Both the position numbers and the translations under genes were made by a program. Below are positions 30,874 to 41,271 of a stretch of 64,000 nt of DNA, one piece after another. The DNA comes from Nitrososphaeria archaeon (GTDB taxonomy: Archaea; Thermoproteota; Nitrososphaeria; JACIWG01). The notes below the pieces were generated by a model. The model searched no databases. It saw only the letters and a list, made by a program, of their open reading frames with translations, and was not told the origin of the DNA. The DNA is taken from positions 124,001 to 188,000 of the forward strand of contig JARVJP010000011.1 of NCBI GenBank assembly GCA_029776065.1. Reading direction: 5' to 3'. Position 1 is the first letter of the stretch. Each line of letters opens with the position of its first letter.

Positions 30874-31122
30874 TTAACTCTTTGTCTCGAAGTACTCCTT
30901 CTCAGCTATTGTCAGCACACCAGATTGGGAAAGTACCCGGTAATCTTCTAATCTTTGTTTATGCAGATACTTCTTTACTAGCAATTTTAGGGTTTCTACG
31001 TTTATTTCAGGGTATTCAATAGAATTGCCATCAACCTTTCCTTCAATTCCCTTTTTCTCCTTAACGAAAGCTTGGAAATCTGATATCCTATCTTTTATTT
31101 TGTCAAACTTTACTACAGTCAT
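30874..31122 (-). CDS. Putative eL22-like ribosomal protein homolog
   Basis: DFQAFVKEKKGIEGKVDGNS...LKLLVKKYLHKQRLEDYRVLSQSGVLTIAEKEYF is collinear with eukaryotic eL22 core; basic, 82 aa. Confidence 0.6.
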   Translation of the reverse strand: MTVVKFDKIKDRISDFQAFVKEKKGIEGKVDGNSIEYPEINVETLKLLVKKYLHKQRLEDYRVLSQSGVLTIAEKEYFETKS

Positions 31123-31196
31123 TTATATCACTACCCTCTCCTGGTCTATAATCTGTAAGCTTTATTAGTTTAAGCCCTTTGTTATGGCTTAGTGCT

Positions 31197-32219
31197 TTAT
31201 TTAAGAAGACCTAGTTCTCTTCTTCTGTCTATAGTTGCTTCCGCATCTGGGCCTGTGCTTATGATCGAAACAGGAGCCTTAGTTTGTGCTTCGATTACAT
31301 CTATCATCTTCTTAGATTCTTTTGTGAGTTCACTAAAGTTCCTAATGTTCTTTGTTTCTGGGAAGAGTATATCAAATTTTGTGACTGCTATTTGTGTAGC
31401 AGAATTTAACATGACCGCCCTTCTAGCTAATTCATAGTTGAAAGGTGCACTTCTCCTAGTCCTTCCAGTCACTGTGGCTCTTTCGAGCCAACCCCTTCTC
31501 TCTGCTTCTTGCTCTGTTAATTCGCCTGGGAGTTCGCCCGCTCCAACCCTCGTCACATAAGCTTTGAAGACTATAATAACTTCGTCTACAACTTTCGGTC
31601 CTATACCAACATCTGAGCAAATTGCTGAGGCAGTCACATCTTTGGTTGTTACGAAGGGGTATGTTCCATGATAGAGTGATATATACGTACCTTGGGTTCC
31701 TTCAACATGTACAACTTCCCCATTTGAGATCGCTTCGTTGACTAAAAGTGGGACATCACCTAGGTACAGCGATAATTCAGGAATATCTTTACCCATTTTA
31801 GCTGTGCGCATTATCCTTTCAACGTTCGCTGGCCCACAGCCTGTTCCCGTTGTACCGATCTTTCCTTTAAGATAAGCGTCTAATCGATCCTTTTCGATAT
31901 GCTTCCCCTCTATTATGCTACATTGCCTGTCTAAAGTGACTCTATCCTTGACATTAAATTCTGCTACCTCTTTAAGGAAGACATTTGGATCAACTAAAAC
32001 ACCAGGGCCTATCATTAATTTGGTCTCCTCATTTATGACTGCACTTGGAAGCATTCTGAGCTTGCTTTCCTTTTGCCTAAAGACTACGGTGTGCCCTGCA
32101 TTAGGCCCTACTCCTCCTCTAACTGCGATCTTAGGATTATCTTTAATAGCGAGGTAGGAGACAATTTTTCCTTTTCCTTCATCTCCAAAGAACCCACCAA
32201 CAATTACAGTGCATGTCAT
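31197..32219 (-). CDS. purA: Adenylosuccinate synthetase
   Basis: VGGFFGDEGKGKIVSYLA, GGVGPNAGHTVV, GTTGTGCGPA, VEGTQGTYISLYHGTYPFVTTKD. Confidence 0.97.
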   Translation of the reverse strand: MTCTVIVGGFFGDEGKGKIVSYLAIKDNPKIAVRGGVGPNAGHTVVFRQKESKLRMLPSAVINEETKLMIGPGVLVDPNVFLKEVAEFNVKDRVTLDRQCSIIEGKHIEKDRLDAYLKGKIGTTGTGCGPANVERIMRTAKMGKDIPELSLYLGDVPLLVNEAISNGEVVHVEGTQGTYISLYHGTYPFVTTKDVTASAICSDVGIGPKVVDEVIIVFKAYVTRVGAGELPGELTEQEAERRGWLERATVTGRTRRSAPFNYELARRAVMLNSATQIAVTKFDILFPETKNIRNFSELTKESKKMIDVIEAQTKAPVSIISTGPDAEATIDRRRELGLLK

Positions 32220-32475
32220 ACTCTGTCACCATAAGGAAAAGGTGGTAGAGTATAATAAGATATTTGGATATCTTAGATGGGAAGATTACGAGAATATGGT
32301 TTGTAAGGTTTATAGTATATCCTAGCTTATGGCTTGAGAAACAAACCTTGTAGAATCCAAGATGTTTTAGAATTAAGGCACCTAAAAGTATCTTTGGCAT
32401 CAAATCTTGAGGCTATTGTCTAAGATTTCCAAGAGGATAAAATGGTAATATGCGCGTTCAATACGGTCTCAGAGC

Positions 32476-33063
32476 CTAGTTTATAGATTTGCTTTTTTTC
32501 AAAGAATAATGTGTGATGGCTACTATCCAAATAGACATTAGGATTATGTTATAGATTTCTAAGAAGGCGGTTGAAGGAAAGTCGATGAAAATCGATCCAC
32601 CCCAGCCTATAACAAATAATAATAGACTTAGTGCACCATGCTTCAAATACCTGTCTGACAGTAGTGCGATGCCGAAGAAGATTATTGTAAGTGAAGTTAA
32701 TCCAAAAAACTCGCCAGAAGAAAACGTGTGCAAATCTGGTTGGGAGGCAAAGATCGCCACTCCAATAAGGTGTACGGATGCTATAAGAAATATTCCTGAT
32801 GCTAGTGCGCCTACTCTACTTCTTGTAATATTTATTAAAGAAACACTGTATATGCCAAAAGCTACGCCCGCAATAGTTAGCCCCATATTGTAAACGTAAC
32901 TATAGGGCTGCTCTATTGAACCTAACTGGCTAAGGTTACCTGTCCAAATATCCCACCAGGGGCTTAGTATGATCGATGCAATTATTGTTGTCCAAGCAAT
33001 CATCAAAGCTAAAATTCCTAGGTAAAAAGCATATTTCATGGTTACCGCGATACTGGTATCCAC
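32476..33063 (-). CDS. DUF998-like six-TM membrane protein
   Basis: LSPWWDIWTGNLSQLGS N-terminal loop plus multiple TM segments. Confidence 0.78.
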   Translation of the reverse strand: MDTSIAVTMKYAFYLGILALMIAWTTIIASIILSPWWDIWTGNLSQLGSIEQPYSYVYNMGLTIAGVAFGIYSVSLINITRSRVGALASGIFLIASVHLIGVAIFASQPDLHTFSSGEFFGLTSLTIIFFGIALLSDRYLKHGALSLLLFVIGWGGSIFIDFPSTAFLEIYNIILMSIWIVAITHYSLKKSKSIN

Positions 33064-33166
33064 TATTAAGTTTTTAGCTTTCCTTTTAATATCGTATGAT
33101 CTATTTACATACGGTAATGCATGTTTTCACTAAAAAATTGGGTGAACCCATAATTTCACGATCTTC

Positions 33167-33496
33167 CTACATAAGCCAGAAGACGTTTCCATCAGGGTCT
33201 TCGATCATAGCGTATGCCCCCCAATCTTCCTTGGTTATGTCTTGAGCGAATTTTACACCTTTGTCTTTTAGTTGCTTAACAGTCTTGGCTAGGTTATCGC
33301 AGTAGAATGCTATGCCTGTATTGCCTGGTTCCAGTTTCCCTTGACATAGGTGTATCTTCCATGGAGCACCCTTCGGCCATACTACGACCCAGTGTCCATC
33401 TTCTAATGTGTTAAAACCGAGTTTCTCCTTGTACCATTTGACTGATGCCTTCGGGTCTGACACCATTACGGCGACTGTAAAACTTTTTCTGAACAA
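33167..33496 (-). CDS. Glyoxalase/VOC-family protein
   Basis: VSDPKASVKWYKEKLGFNT ... IEDPDGNVFWLM. Confidence 0.92.
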   Translation of the reverse strand: MFRKSFTVAVMVSDPKASVKWYKEKLGFNTLEDGHWVVVWPKGAPWKIHLCQGKLEPGNTGIAFYCDNLAKTVKQLKDKGVKFAQDITKEDWGAYAMIEDPDGNVFWLM

Positions 33497-33565
33497 TAAT
33501 TTTCACCTTGCAGAAATTATCCTTTCCCTCTTATATATCTATTTGGTTGGTTTAATCTGGTCAAG

Positions 33566-34705
33566 TTGATGATTAGGCCTTTATTATACTGGGTACAAAT
33601 GAATTCTAATTGCCCTGTGATTACGCCTCTATATGGGTGGATTTTTGAAGTGCGGTTTAAAAGTTCCATAATAAGATATAAGGGTTTTATTTTATATGTT
33701 TGCTGTGAGACCTTGAAGGTGTTTGGAAAGGTTAGTGAGTCGGTCTTAAGAAAATATGTACTCCCAAATATTGGTATGTCGACTCAGGATTTAGTTCAAC
33801 CTGCTGGTGTAGGGGTTGACTTCGGCGTTGTTAAAGTCAGTAACAAGTACTTGATCGTCTCAGCTGACCCAATTACAGGGGTACGGGAAGATATTGGATG
33901 GTATGCTGTTAATGTTAGTGCCAATGATGTAGCTACAAGTGGTACTAGGCCAACGTTCTTAATCAATGTGATATTGTTATCAGAAAAAGAAAGTAATACC
34001 TCTCTCTCTAAAATTACTAAAGATGTTGATAAAGCATGTAAGAGCTTGAACATCTCTGTTGTTGGTGGCCATACAGAGATTACAAAAGGCCTAGATCAGA
34101 CTATACTCGTTGTTACATCGTTTGCATTTACCGATAAATATGTGTCATCAAAGAACGCTCAAGAAGGAGATGTAATATTAATGACAAAGACTGTTGGTTT
34201 AGAAGGCACTAGCATACTTGTAAGGGATTACGGCAAATATCTCAAAAAGCTAAGTACTTCGGAGAAGAGAAACGCTCTAAATATGGTGGAAAGGATAAGT
34301 GTGGTAAACGAGGCTGTTTTAGCTTTCAACACAGGATATGTGCATGCTATGCATGACCCAACTGAGGGAGGTATAATTGGAGGGTTATATGAAATGAGCG
34401 TGGCATCAAATTTAGGCTTCATGGTCTACGAAAGTAAAATTCCAATTGCCCAAGAAACCATAAAGGTGTGTAAATCTTTGAAGGTAGATCCTTTGAAGTT
34501 AATAAGCTCAGGTGTTCTTTTAATGGCTGTTGACCCAGCTGGTAAAGATGTTGTGAAAGAAGTGTTGAACAAAAACAATATAGTCGTTTCTGAGATAGGT
34601 TTCTTTAAAGCAGGTGACCGAGTACTCATCTCTAAAGAGAAAAAAACTTTAGTAAATTCGAGTCCGGTAGACGAGCTTTGGAAGTTGAAGAGGCAGAGGT
34701 TATAG
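33566..34705 (+). CDS. AIR synthase-related/HypE-like protein
   Basis: PAGVGVDFGVVKV, VSADPITG, VVGGHTEITKGLD, MHDPTEGGIIGGLYEM. Annotated start too far upstream; conserved part begins near 33710, so start codon uncertain. Confidence 0.88.
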   Translation: MMIRPLLYWVQMNSNCPVITPLYGWIFEVRFKSSIIRYKGFILYVCCETLKVFGKVSESVLRKYVLPNIGMSTQDLVQPAGVGVDFGVVKVSNKYLIVSADPITGVREDIGWYAVNVSANDVATSGTRPTFLINVILLSEKESNTSLSKITKDVDKACKSLNISVVGGHTEITKGLDQTILVVTSFAFTDKYVSSKNAQEGDVILMTKTVGLEGTSILVRDYGKYLKKLSTSEKRNALNMVERISVVNEAVLAFNTGYVHAMHDPTEGGIIGGLYEMSVASNLGFMVYESKIPIAQETIKVCKSLKVDPLKLISSGVLLMAVDPAGKDVVKEVLNKNNIVVSEIGFFKAGDRVLISKEKKTLVNSSPVDELWKLKRQRL

Positions 34706-35500
34706 TCCAAAGCGTCGGCTCCGATTCTGGTAGATTCTAATCGCTCTCATTAAATCTATCTTTCTAAAGTCAGGCCAATAGACGTCGAAGAATATTAGTT
34801 CACTATATGCGCTTTGCCATAAAAGGAATCCGCTCAAACGTTCCTCTCCAGAAGTCCTTATCACCATGTCTGGTTCAGGATTTGGTAAATGGGATGTGTA
34901 AAGGTATTCAGAAATCAATTGCTGATTGATGTCATCTACCTTCACCTTACCATCTGAAACATCCCTTGCTATTGTTTTGACCATGTCAACAATTTCTTGT
35001 CTCCCACCATATGCGATCGCGAGGTTCAAAAAGAATGAGTTGTATCTGCTTGTAGACTCCTCTATTTCATTGATTAAGTCTTGGATGTTTTTCGGTAGTA
35101 GAGACAACTTCCCTATGAATTTGATTCTTACCTTTTTCTCATGAAGATCTCTGTTTATTTTAACTTTTTCTAAGTACTCCTCCAATAAATTGAAGATATG
35201 TTGAACCTCGTTCTGATCACGTTTTAGGTTCTCGGTTGAGAGAACGTAAAGTGTGATCGTCTTTATCCCTAAATCCTCCCCCCAGCTCAGCAGCTCCTCA
35301 GCCACCTTGGCTCCAAATTCATGACCTACTATATCAGGTAAACCTCTGAGCTTCGCCCATCTCCTATTTCCATCGAGTATTAATCCAATATGTGATGGAA
35401 TAGGTTTTCCCTTTACCTGCTTTGTAAGCCAATATTCGTATATCCTGTATACTCCGAGGACTTCTAGTACCTTCTTGAGCAAGAGGTCGCACCTATTCAC
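34700..35500 (-). CDS. uppS: Cis-prenyltransferase (isoprenyl diphosphate synthase, UppS family)
   Basis: HIGLILDGNRRWAK, TLYVLSTENLKR, AIAYGGRQEIVD, IRTSGEERLSGFLLWQSAYSEL. Confidence 0.96.
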   Translation of the reverse strand: MNRCDLLLKKVLEVLGVYRIYEYWLTKQVKGKPIPSHIGLILDGNRRWAKLRGLPDIVGHEFGAKVAEELLSWGEDLGIKTITLYVLSTENLKRDQNEVQHIFNLLEEYLEKVKINRDLHEKKVRIKFIGKLSLLPKNIQDLINEIEESTSRYNSFFLNLAIAYGGRQEIVDMVKTIARDVSDGKVKVDDINQQLISEYLYTSHLPNPEPDMVIRTSGEERLSGFLLWQSAYSELIFFDVYWPDFRKIDLMRAIRIYQNRSRRFGL

Positions 35501-36605
35501 TCTTTCTTGCTGTTATTCTTAAGTATGCTAAAGTGATTAGGAGGAAGAGTATCGCCAAACCTATAAGTAGGGTTGAGATAACCGAGAACGGGTTCCTAGT
35601 TGGGTCCTTAAGTATCATTGATAGTTCCATTATAGGGAAATACAGGGATGCTAACATAACAATACCCATAGAGTATTTAAAGGCCTTGTAAGGACTATCC
35701 TTTATAAATGTGTAGAGTATTGATCCTGAATAGTAGATACCGATTCCTATCCAAATTAGCCATAGTGAACTCTCAATCATAACACCTGATAAGAAAGAGA
35801 GGTGGTCAAGTAGTTTTGAAGGATCATTTGCGACAATCTTAAACTCTTCTGTTGCACTTAATGCGACAAATCCCCTATAAAAGCCTATGGTGGTTGTGAT
35901 AATCATACTAAGGATGGAGAATACCTTGATGTATCCTGAGGGTGTAAGCTTCTTAGCTTTTGCTAAGGCACTATCTACCCCAAAACCTCTAACCATGAGG
36001 AGCAACCCTAAAAAGAACAACGCTCCAACTACGGCTTGGGAAACAAAGCCTAAGAGGACAAGTCCTGCCATTATTAAAAGGAAAAATCCTGGTACGCCCA
36101 AGAAATACTTGGAGTATCTTGGATCGAAGATGAGCATCTTTAGGTATTTACCAAGTATGGCGTATGATTCTTCAACTCTTCCACTATGTTTTATTATCAC
36201 CCTCTTTATTGAGTATACTGGTATTATTGATTGGAGTATGGGAACAAGTTGCTCATCTTCAAATCCGTCACTCACAAAGACTATGCCTTCTGCTGGAAAG
36301 AGTCTTTTTATCTCCATAAGTTCTCTACGTATTTTTGTATCGGATTCGACGCCTCCCTCAAATGTTCCTGTTATTATGGAAACTTCTACATCATATCCTT
36401 TTGATTTTAACGTGTCGTACTCCTTTATTGCTGCGAACATCGCATTGGCATCAGCTTCCTCTGGGTCAGAGATGGCTAGTGTCTGTGCTGCTTGTATACA
36501 CGCTGCTCTTCCTATTATAGGCGACTTTATTTTTGTCTTCTCATATAGATCGTTATCTCTGTCAACACAGAGTACCAAAAGTTTCGTCTGAGCTGTGCCA
36601 ACCAT
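35493..36605 (-). CDS. DUF373-family membrane protein
   Basis: LLVLCVDRDNDLYEKTKIKSPIIGR, DPEEADANAMFAAIKEYD, FVSDGFEDEQLVPIL then TMs. Confidence 0.92.
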   Translation of the reverse strand: MVGTAQTKLLVLCVDRDNDLYEKTKIKSPIIGRAACIQAAQTLAISDPEEADANAMFAAIKEYDTLKSKGYDVEVSIITGTFEGGVESDTKIRRELMEIKRLFPAEGIVFVSDGFEDEQLVPILQSIIPVYSIKRVIIKHSGRVEESYAILGKYLKMLIFDPRYSKYFLGVPGFFLLIMAGLVLLGFVSQAVVGALFFLGLLLMVRGFGVDSALAKAKKLTPSGYIKVFSILSMIITTTIGFYRGFVALSATEEFKIVANDPSKLLDHLSFLSGVMIESSLWLIWIGIGIYYSGSILYTFIKDSPYKAFKYSMGIVMLASLYFPIMELSMILKDPTRNPFSVISTLLIGLAILFLLITLAYLRITARKSE

Positions 36606-36649
36606 CTATTGAACATGGTATAAGATGAATTAAAAACTTTACATTTTAG

Positions 36650-37195
36650 CTAATATTCTATACCTTTTCTAGCTTGAACACCCTTCTCAAAGGGGTGCTT
36701 TATAGCATTTATAACTACTACATAGTCAGCTAGTTCTATTATTTCTTTTGGTGCGTTTCTACCAGTTAAAATTAATTCCAAATTTTTAGGTTTTGACTTG
36801 ATTAAGGTAACGATATCTTCCATACGGACCAACTTGAAGTCCATTGCAACGTTGATCTCATCTAATATCATCAGATCGAATTTTGATGACATTATCTGTT
36901 TTTTTGCGTACTCCATACCCTTTTGAGCTAGGTTAACGTCCTCGTCTGAGATTTTCCCCTTTTCTAAGAAGGTGTTTGTCCCAAATTGTCTAACAATTAT
37001 ATTCTTCTGTCTTTTGAAGAACTTTATTTCCCCACATCCCTTCTGAAGCGCGTTTCTTTTCATAAACTGTATTATACACACTTTTAACCCGTTTCCCAGT
37101 GCTCGTATAGCAAGGCCATACGCAGAAGTAGACTTTCCAGGACCGTCTCCCGTAATTACGTGTACATAACCTTCATTTAGATGATGTTTTTGCAT
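36650..37195 (-). CDS. Cob(I)yrinic acid a,c-diamide adenosyltransferase (BtuR/CobO type)
   Basis: VHVITGDGPGKSTSAYGLAIRALG, VCIIQFMK, FDLMILDEINVA, LILTGRNAPKEIIELADYV. Confidence 0.93.
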   Translation of the reverse strand: MQKHHLNEGYVHVITGDGPGKSTSAYGLAIRALGNGLKVCIIQFMKRNALQKGCGEIKFFKRQKNIIVRQFGTNTFLEKGKISDEDVNLAQKGMEYAKKQIMSSKFDLMILDEINVAMDFKLVRMEDIVTLIKSKPKNLELILTGRNAPKEIIELADYVVVINAIKHPFEKGVQARKGIEY

Positions 37196-37251
37196 GGTTG
37201 GCGCGTTATTTTTATTAGAAGAGATGTTATAAAAGGGTTTAAATATTTGCT

Positions 37252-38133
37252 TTATTCTTCTTCAAAAAGTAGTTGTAGCTCTTGGAAGGTAAGGCTTTCC
37301 CCTTTTTCCAACTTTTTCTTAAGCTCTTCTTTGACTGCTGCCTTCCTTTTTTCTAATCCCCTTTGATAATAATTATTTTCTTTTTCCTTTATCCTATTAA
37401 CTACAACCTTCTTTTGTGATAATAGTTTATTGATTTCTAACTGTACTTTCTCGATATCGTTTTGTAGAGATGTTATCCTATCGAAGTATATGTGTTCTTC
37501 TTTTATCGCGTTGTTAAGCGTGTCCTTTAACTGCTTTATTTCTGGTTTAATTTCATCAAGTTTTTTCCTGATGTCATCTAATTCCTCATTAATATTATCT
37601 ATCTGTTCGCTTTTCTCTTCAACCGTCTTCTTCAGATTCCTTATTTCTCCGTCTGCTTCAAAGGCTTTTTTCTTTTGTGCAAGTTCTCTTCTTAACTTAT
37701 TGGCTTCATCTACGTGTTTTAACTCTAACCCCTTTGCTTTAGGCTCTGTCTGTAGTTTCCACTCGATACTCTCTAACCTTTTTTCTAGCGCACTGATTTC
37801 CTCGAAGCTCACCCTCTTACTTGATCCTTTTAGAGACGATAGCTTCTTGTTCAAGTTAGAACGAAGTTCGGTGTTCTCGACGATAAGTTTCCTCTTTAAT
37901 TCAATAAGTTCATTGAAACGCTTATCAAATTTCTCTCTTGTAGCATAAAGTTCATTTAGTCTTCTTTTTTGTGCTATAATATTATTCCTTAATTCTTCTA
38001 CTTTATTCTTTGTGGTATTGAATTCGTTGATTAGATCTCTTTTTTTGTTAAAGAGGGTTTGTATGTTTTCTGTTAGTTCGACGATTTCTATTGCTGGCTC
38101 CAATTTGCTCCTTCGCTTAGACCAAGCAATCAT
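37252..38133 (-). CDS. Long coiled-coil protein (COG1340-like)
   Basis: Nearly continuous heptad-rich E/K/L/I sequence; typical archaeal COG1340 architecture. Confidence 0.75.
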   Translation of the reverse strand: MIAWSKRRSKLEPAIEIVELTENIQTLFNKKRDLINEFNTTKNKVEELRNNIIAQKRRLNELYATREKFDKRFNELIELKRKLIVENTELRSNLNKKLSSLKGSSKRVSFEEISALEKRLESIEWKLQTEPKAKGLELKHVDEANKLRRELAQKKKAFEADGEIRNLKKTVEEKSEQIDNINEELDDIRKKLDEIKPEIKQLKDTLNNAIKEEHIYFDRITSLQNDIEKVQLEINKLLSQKKVVVNRIKEKENNYYQRGLEKRKAAVKEELKKKLEKGESLTFQELQLLFEEE

Positions 38134-38240
38134 GGCTAAATAAATTATTTGTTTTTTAATTGGAAATAGTAATAAATAAAAGATTCTTGAGCCATTTTAA
38201 GTTTTCATACGATATCCATTTGATGGTTTAATTGTTGTAA

Positions 38241-39014
38241 TCATTCGGTGTACTCTTCACCTCCCTTTATGATGTTCGATATAGCTGAGCCGAGGTTGAG
38301 CATCCCGTTCCATGTGATCGAGGAAACTGGTATCGGTATTGGTATTAAAGACAAGCTTGAAAACGATTTGAATACTTCCCTGGCAATCAGGTAGCTCTCA
38401 CTATCTTTCATCTTTAAGATGTCACCTTCTAATACCATGTGGTGTGTGCACCAGTTCATCACTTTCTTTGTCATCATTTGGCTTAGGTCCGTTTTGGTAA
38501 GCACAGCTATTTGTGGAAGACTTAGTCTTAACTTCAAAGAATTGTACAAAAGGACTGTTGATAGGAAGTTAAACGGAGAAGATGCTACAGTGAAATCAAA
38601 TAAAAAGAGTACCACTTTATTTTCTCCACCCATGTTCCTCGCTACAAATTGGCCGCTCTCTCTAAAAGCGAAAAGCTCTAGCTGTCCCGGCGTATCAACT
38701 ATTACGTAGTCTGCCTTCTGTTCTTCAACTTCTTCTTTTATGCTTTGAAGATTTACAGCGATAAGATCTGATGCGGCAACCAGTGCACCGTTAGGACCAA
38801 GTTCATATTCCTCCATAATTTTTTCTATGTCAATATAGTCACGTACGTCCACATCTGGTTCATATGGTAGCTTTAACGCTCCTGGATCGAGGTTCACGGT
38901 TACCGCGTTTGATTCACGTTCCTCATACCATTTCTTCAAAATCGAGGTAAGAGTGGTTTTCCCTGAACCAGCTGTTCCAGTAATAAATATTAGATTCATT
39001 AAGTTACGCTTCAC
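38241..39014 (-). CDS. GPN-loop GTPase
   Basis: TGTAGSGKTTLT, GPNGA loop (YELGPNGALVAA), VDTPGQLELFAFRESG. Confidence 0.95.
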   Translation of the reverse strand: MKRNLMNLIFITGTAGSGKTTLTSILKKWYEERESNAVTVNLDPGALKLPYEPDVDVRDYIDIEKIMEEYELGPNGALVAASDLIAVNLQSIKEEVEEQKADYVIVDTPGQLELFAFRESGQFVARNMGGENKVVLFLFDFTVASSPFNFLSTVLLYNSLKLRLSLPQIAVLTKTDLSQMMTKKVMNWCTHHMVLEGDILKMKDSESYLIAREVFKSFSSLSLIPIPIPVSSITWNGMLNLGSAISNIIKGGEEYTE

Positions 39015-39045
39015 TTGTTTTTTATTAATAGTTTTTGGAAATAAT

Positions 39046-39852
39046 CTACTTCTTAATTTTCGTAAATTGGCTAAATCGGTTGACTATGATGTCCGCTGCT
39101 TCCTTAACATGCTTTAAAGCGCTTTCAGATAAGATATTATTAACATATATGTGTATAACTATATAATACTGCCCAAGGCGTACTCTGGGATGTGACTTTA
39201 TGTATATGTCACTATAGTTGGAAGCTATTTCCTTTAGTGTCTGCGCAAGGCTTGATTCTCCGATCCCTCTCAATACTATCTTCTTTTGATAATAATGTCC
39301 AAGGTTTGGTAAAGCACTAGAAATGTAACCTTTGATCATTCCTTTCATCTCTTTTGGGACACCAGGGAGTACAAATATCCTTAAGTTATCTGATATTATA
39401 TCTGCACCAGGTGCTGCACCATTTTCGTTAGGTATTACTTTGGCGCCTTCTGGTAGATACGCCATCTTCTTTATTGCATCGTTAAATATATGTCCCTTTG
39501 CTTCAGCACGAGCCTTAAGTTTGTGGAGCACCCTCTCCTCTAAAACTAAGTTAAGACCTAATACATAGCTTAAGCTTTCTATTGTAATATCATCATGTGT
39601 TGGCCCTAACCCGCCAGTGGTAAAAAGGTAATTTACGCCATCTCTTTTCGCCGCAACCACTTCGTCTGCAATAGCTTTGTAATCATCTCTGATACAGAGT
39701 ATCTTGTCAACAAAGTATCCATGTTTTGTTAGAAACTTGGCGATATAGGCCGCGTTCGAATTAACTACCTCACCTATAAGAAGTTCGTTCCCTATACATA
39801 ATATTCTACTTACATTCATTTTGTTCATCTGTCTTACTTCTTCGACAGCCAC
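39046..39852 (-). CDS. CinA/MoaB-like competence/damage-inducible domain protein
   Basis: CIGNELLIGEVVNSNAAYIAKFL, TTGGLGPTHDDITIESL, FVLPGVPKEMKGM. Confidence 0.92.
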   Translation of the reverse strand: MAVEEVRQMNKMNVSRILCIGNELLIGEVVNSNAAYIAKFLTKHGYFVDKILCIRDDYKAIADEVVAAKRDGVNYLFTTGGLGPTHDDITIESLSYVLGLNLVLEERVLHKLKARAEAKGHIFNDAIKKMAYLPEGAKVIPNENGAAPGADIISDNLRIFVLPGVPKEMKGMIKGYISSALPNLGHYYQKKIVLRGIGESSLAQTLKEIASNYSDIYIKSHPRVRLGQYYIVIHIYVNNILSESALKHVKEAADIIVNRFSQFTKIKK

Positions 39853-40043
39853 CAGCTCAGCACTTCGTTCTGTCGTTGTTTCTTCTTTTCCTTCTCAGAA
39901 GTTGTTTGCGCCTTCTCCCTTAACTCTAAGATCTGCTCTTTGGTGACATATAATCCACATGATTTGCAAAGATACTTCTTGGTGGAAATCTCATATGACA
40001 TTACCGCACCACATTCAGGGCATCTCTCAACCAAAATCAACAC
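39834..40043 (-). CDS. Small zinc-ribbon protein
   Basis: CPECGAVMSYEISTKKYLCKSCGLYV plus basic tail; overlaps downstream gene by 19 nt. Confidence 0.8.
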   Translation of the reverse strand: MLILVERCPECGAVMSYEISTKKYLCKSCGLYVTKEQILELREKAQTTSEKEKKKQRQNEVLSWWLSKK

Positions 40044-40125
40044 ACCAAGTAAACCTTCCTAATCCTACTTAAAAAGTTTGATAGTTTTTATATTAGGTTC
40101 ATAACTGTTCTGTCAGTTTAAGAAG

Positions 40126-41238
40126 ATGCATGTCTTTAGATTTGATGCCGAAGCGATTTGGGGAGACACAGAAGTGAGGCGTAGACTTCAATGGTATAGG
40201 GGTGTCGTGACTGAGAAGTATCCTGCAAAGTTCCGTATATGTAAGAAGATCGAAGTATCTATTCCAAAGAACTCTGACGAAAAAACCCTTTGGGGTCTCC
40301 ATGAAGGTGCGCAAAAAGATTTTCTAAAAATATACAAAGGTGTCTTGGAAGGTTCAATAGACTTCGCATCGCTACCCGACGCTTCTCCAAACTTCCTAGA
40401 CCTAAAGTATTTAATCAGCGAGGAAATGGTTCAGAGATGTAACCTATGCGAGAGAAGGTGTTTAGTGAATAGAAAATCGGGGCAGAAGGGATTCTGCAGA
40501 GTGGGGTATGAATCGAAGGTAGCAACGTGGTTCCATCACTTTGGGGAAGAAGCACCCCTAATAGGCAAAGGAGGCTCTGGTACGATCTTTTTTGCAGGGT
40601 GCAACTTTGGACCTTGTGTCTTCTGTCAGAATTGGGATATATCCTCTGACCCAGAAAATGGGGCTATCGTCCCTGCAAAGGTTCTGGCATTAATATCCGA
40701 GCGGCTAAAAAAGGATGATGCTGCTAATATTAATTATGTTGGCGGTGAACCCACTCCTAACTTACATACAATCTTAAATTCGATACGTTTTCTCAGATCG
40801 AATATTGCTCTACTATGGAACAGCAACATGTATTGCTCGGTTGAAACGATGAATTTGTTGGTTGACGTGATCGATATATGGCTCCCTGACTTTAAGTATG
40901 GAAATAATGAATGCGCTCTCTCACTCTCGAACGTCAGAGACTATTTTGAAATAGTTTCAAGAAACCACAAAATAGCTTACGATAACGGAAACATGATCAT
41001 TAGACACCTTGTGTTACCTAATCACGTAGATTGTTGTACAAAGCCAGTATTAGAATGGGTTTCAAGGAACATTCCCAACGTGCTTGTAAATATAATGGAA
41101 CAATATCACCCTGACTACCTTGTAGAACGGTATCCTGAAAAGTACAAGTCGATAGCTAGAAGAGTCACCAGTGATGAAATGTTAGAAGCCTATTCATACG
41201 CTGAAAAACTTGGTGTGGTTTATCGTCCTGTCTCTTAG
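40126..41238 (+). CDS. PflX/COG1313-like radical SAM protein
   Basis: CNLCERRCLVNR...GFCRVG, FFAGCNFGPCVFCQNWDIS, YVGGEPTPNL. Confidence 0.88.
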   Translation: MHVFRFDAEAIWGDTEVRRRLQWYRGVVTEKYPAKFRICKKIEVSIPKNSDEKTLWGLHEGAQKDFLKIYKGVLEGSIDFASLPDASPNFLDLKYLISEEMVQRCNLCERRCLVNRKSGQKGFCRVGYESKVATWFHHFGEEAPLIGKGGSGTIFFAGCNFGPCVFCQNWDISSDPENGAIVPAKVLALISERLKKDDAANINYVGGEPTPNLHTILNSIRFLRSNIALLWNSNMYCSVETMNLLVDVIDIWLPDFKYGNNECALSLSNVRDYFEIVSRNHKIAYDNGNMIIRHLVLPNHVDCCTKPVLEWVSRNIPNVLVNIMEQYHPDYLVERYPEKYKSIARRVTSDEMLEAYSYAEKLGVVYRPVS

Positions 41239-41271
41239 TAAAGTTATAAAGAGGGTTTAACTATTTAGAAA

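Noticed and set aside
32179-32403. ORF 32179..32403 (-) upstream of purA
   Set aside because: Overlaps the purA start in another frame and looks like translated A/T-rich leader sequence; no domain.
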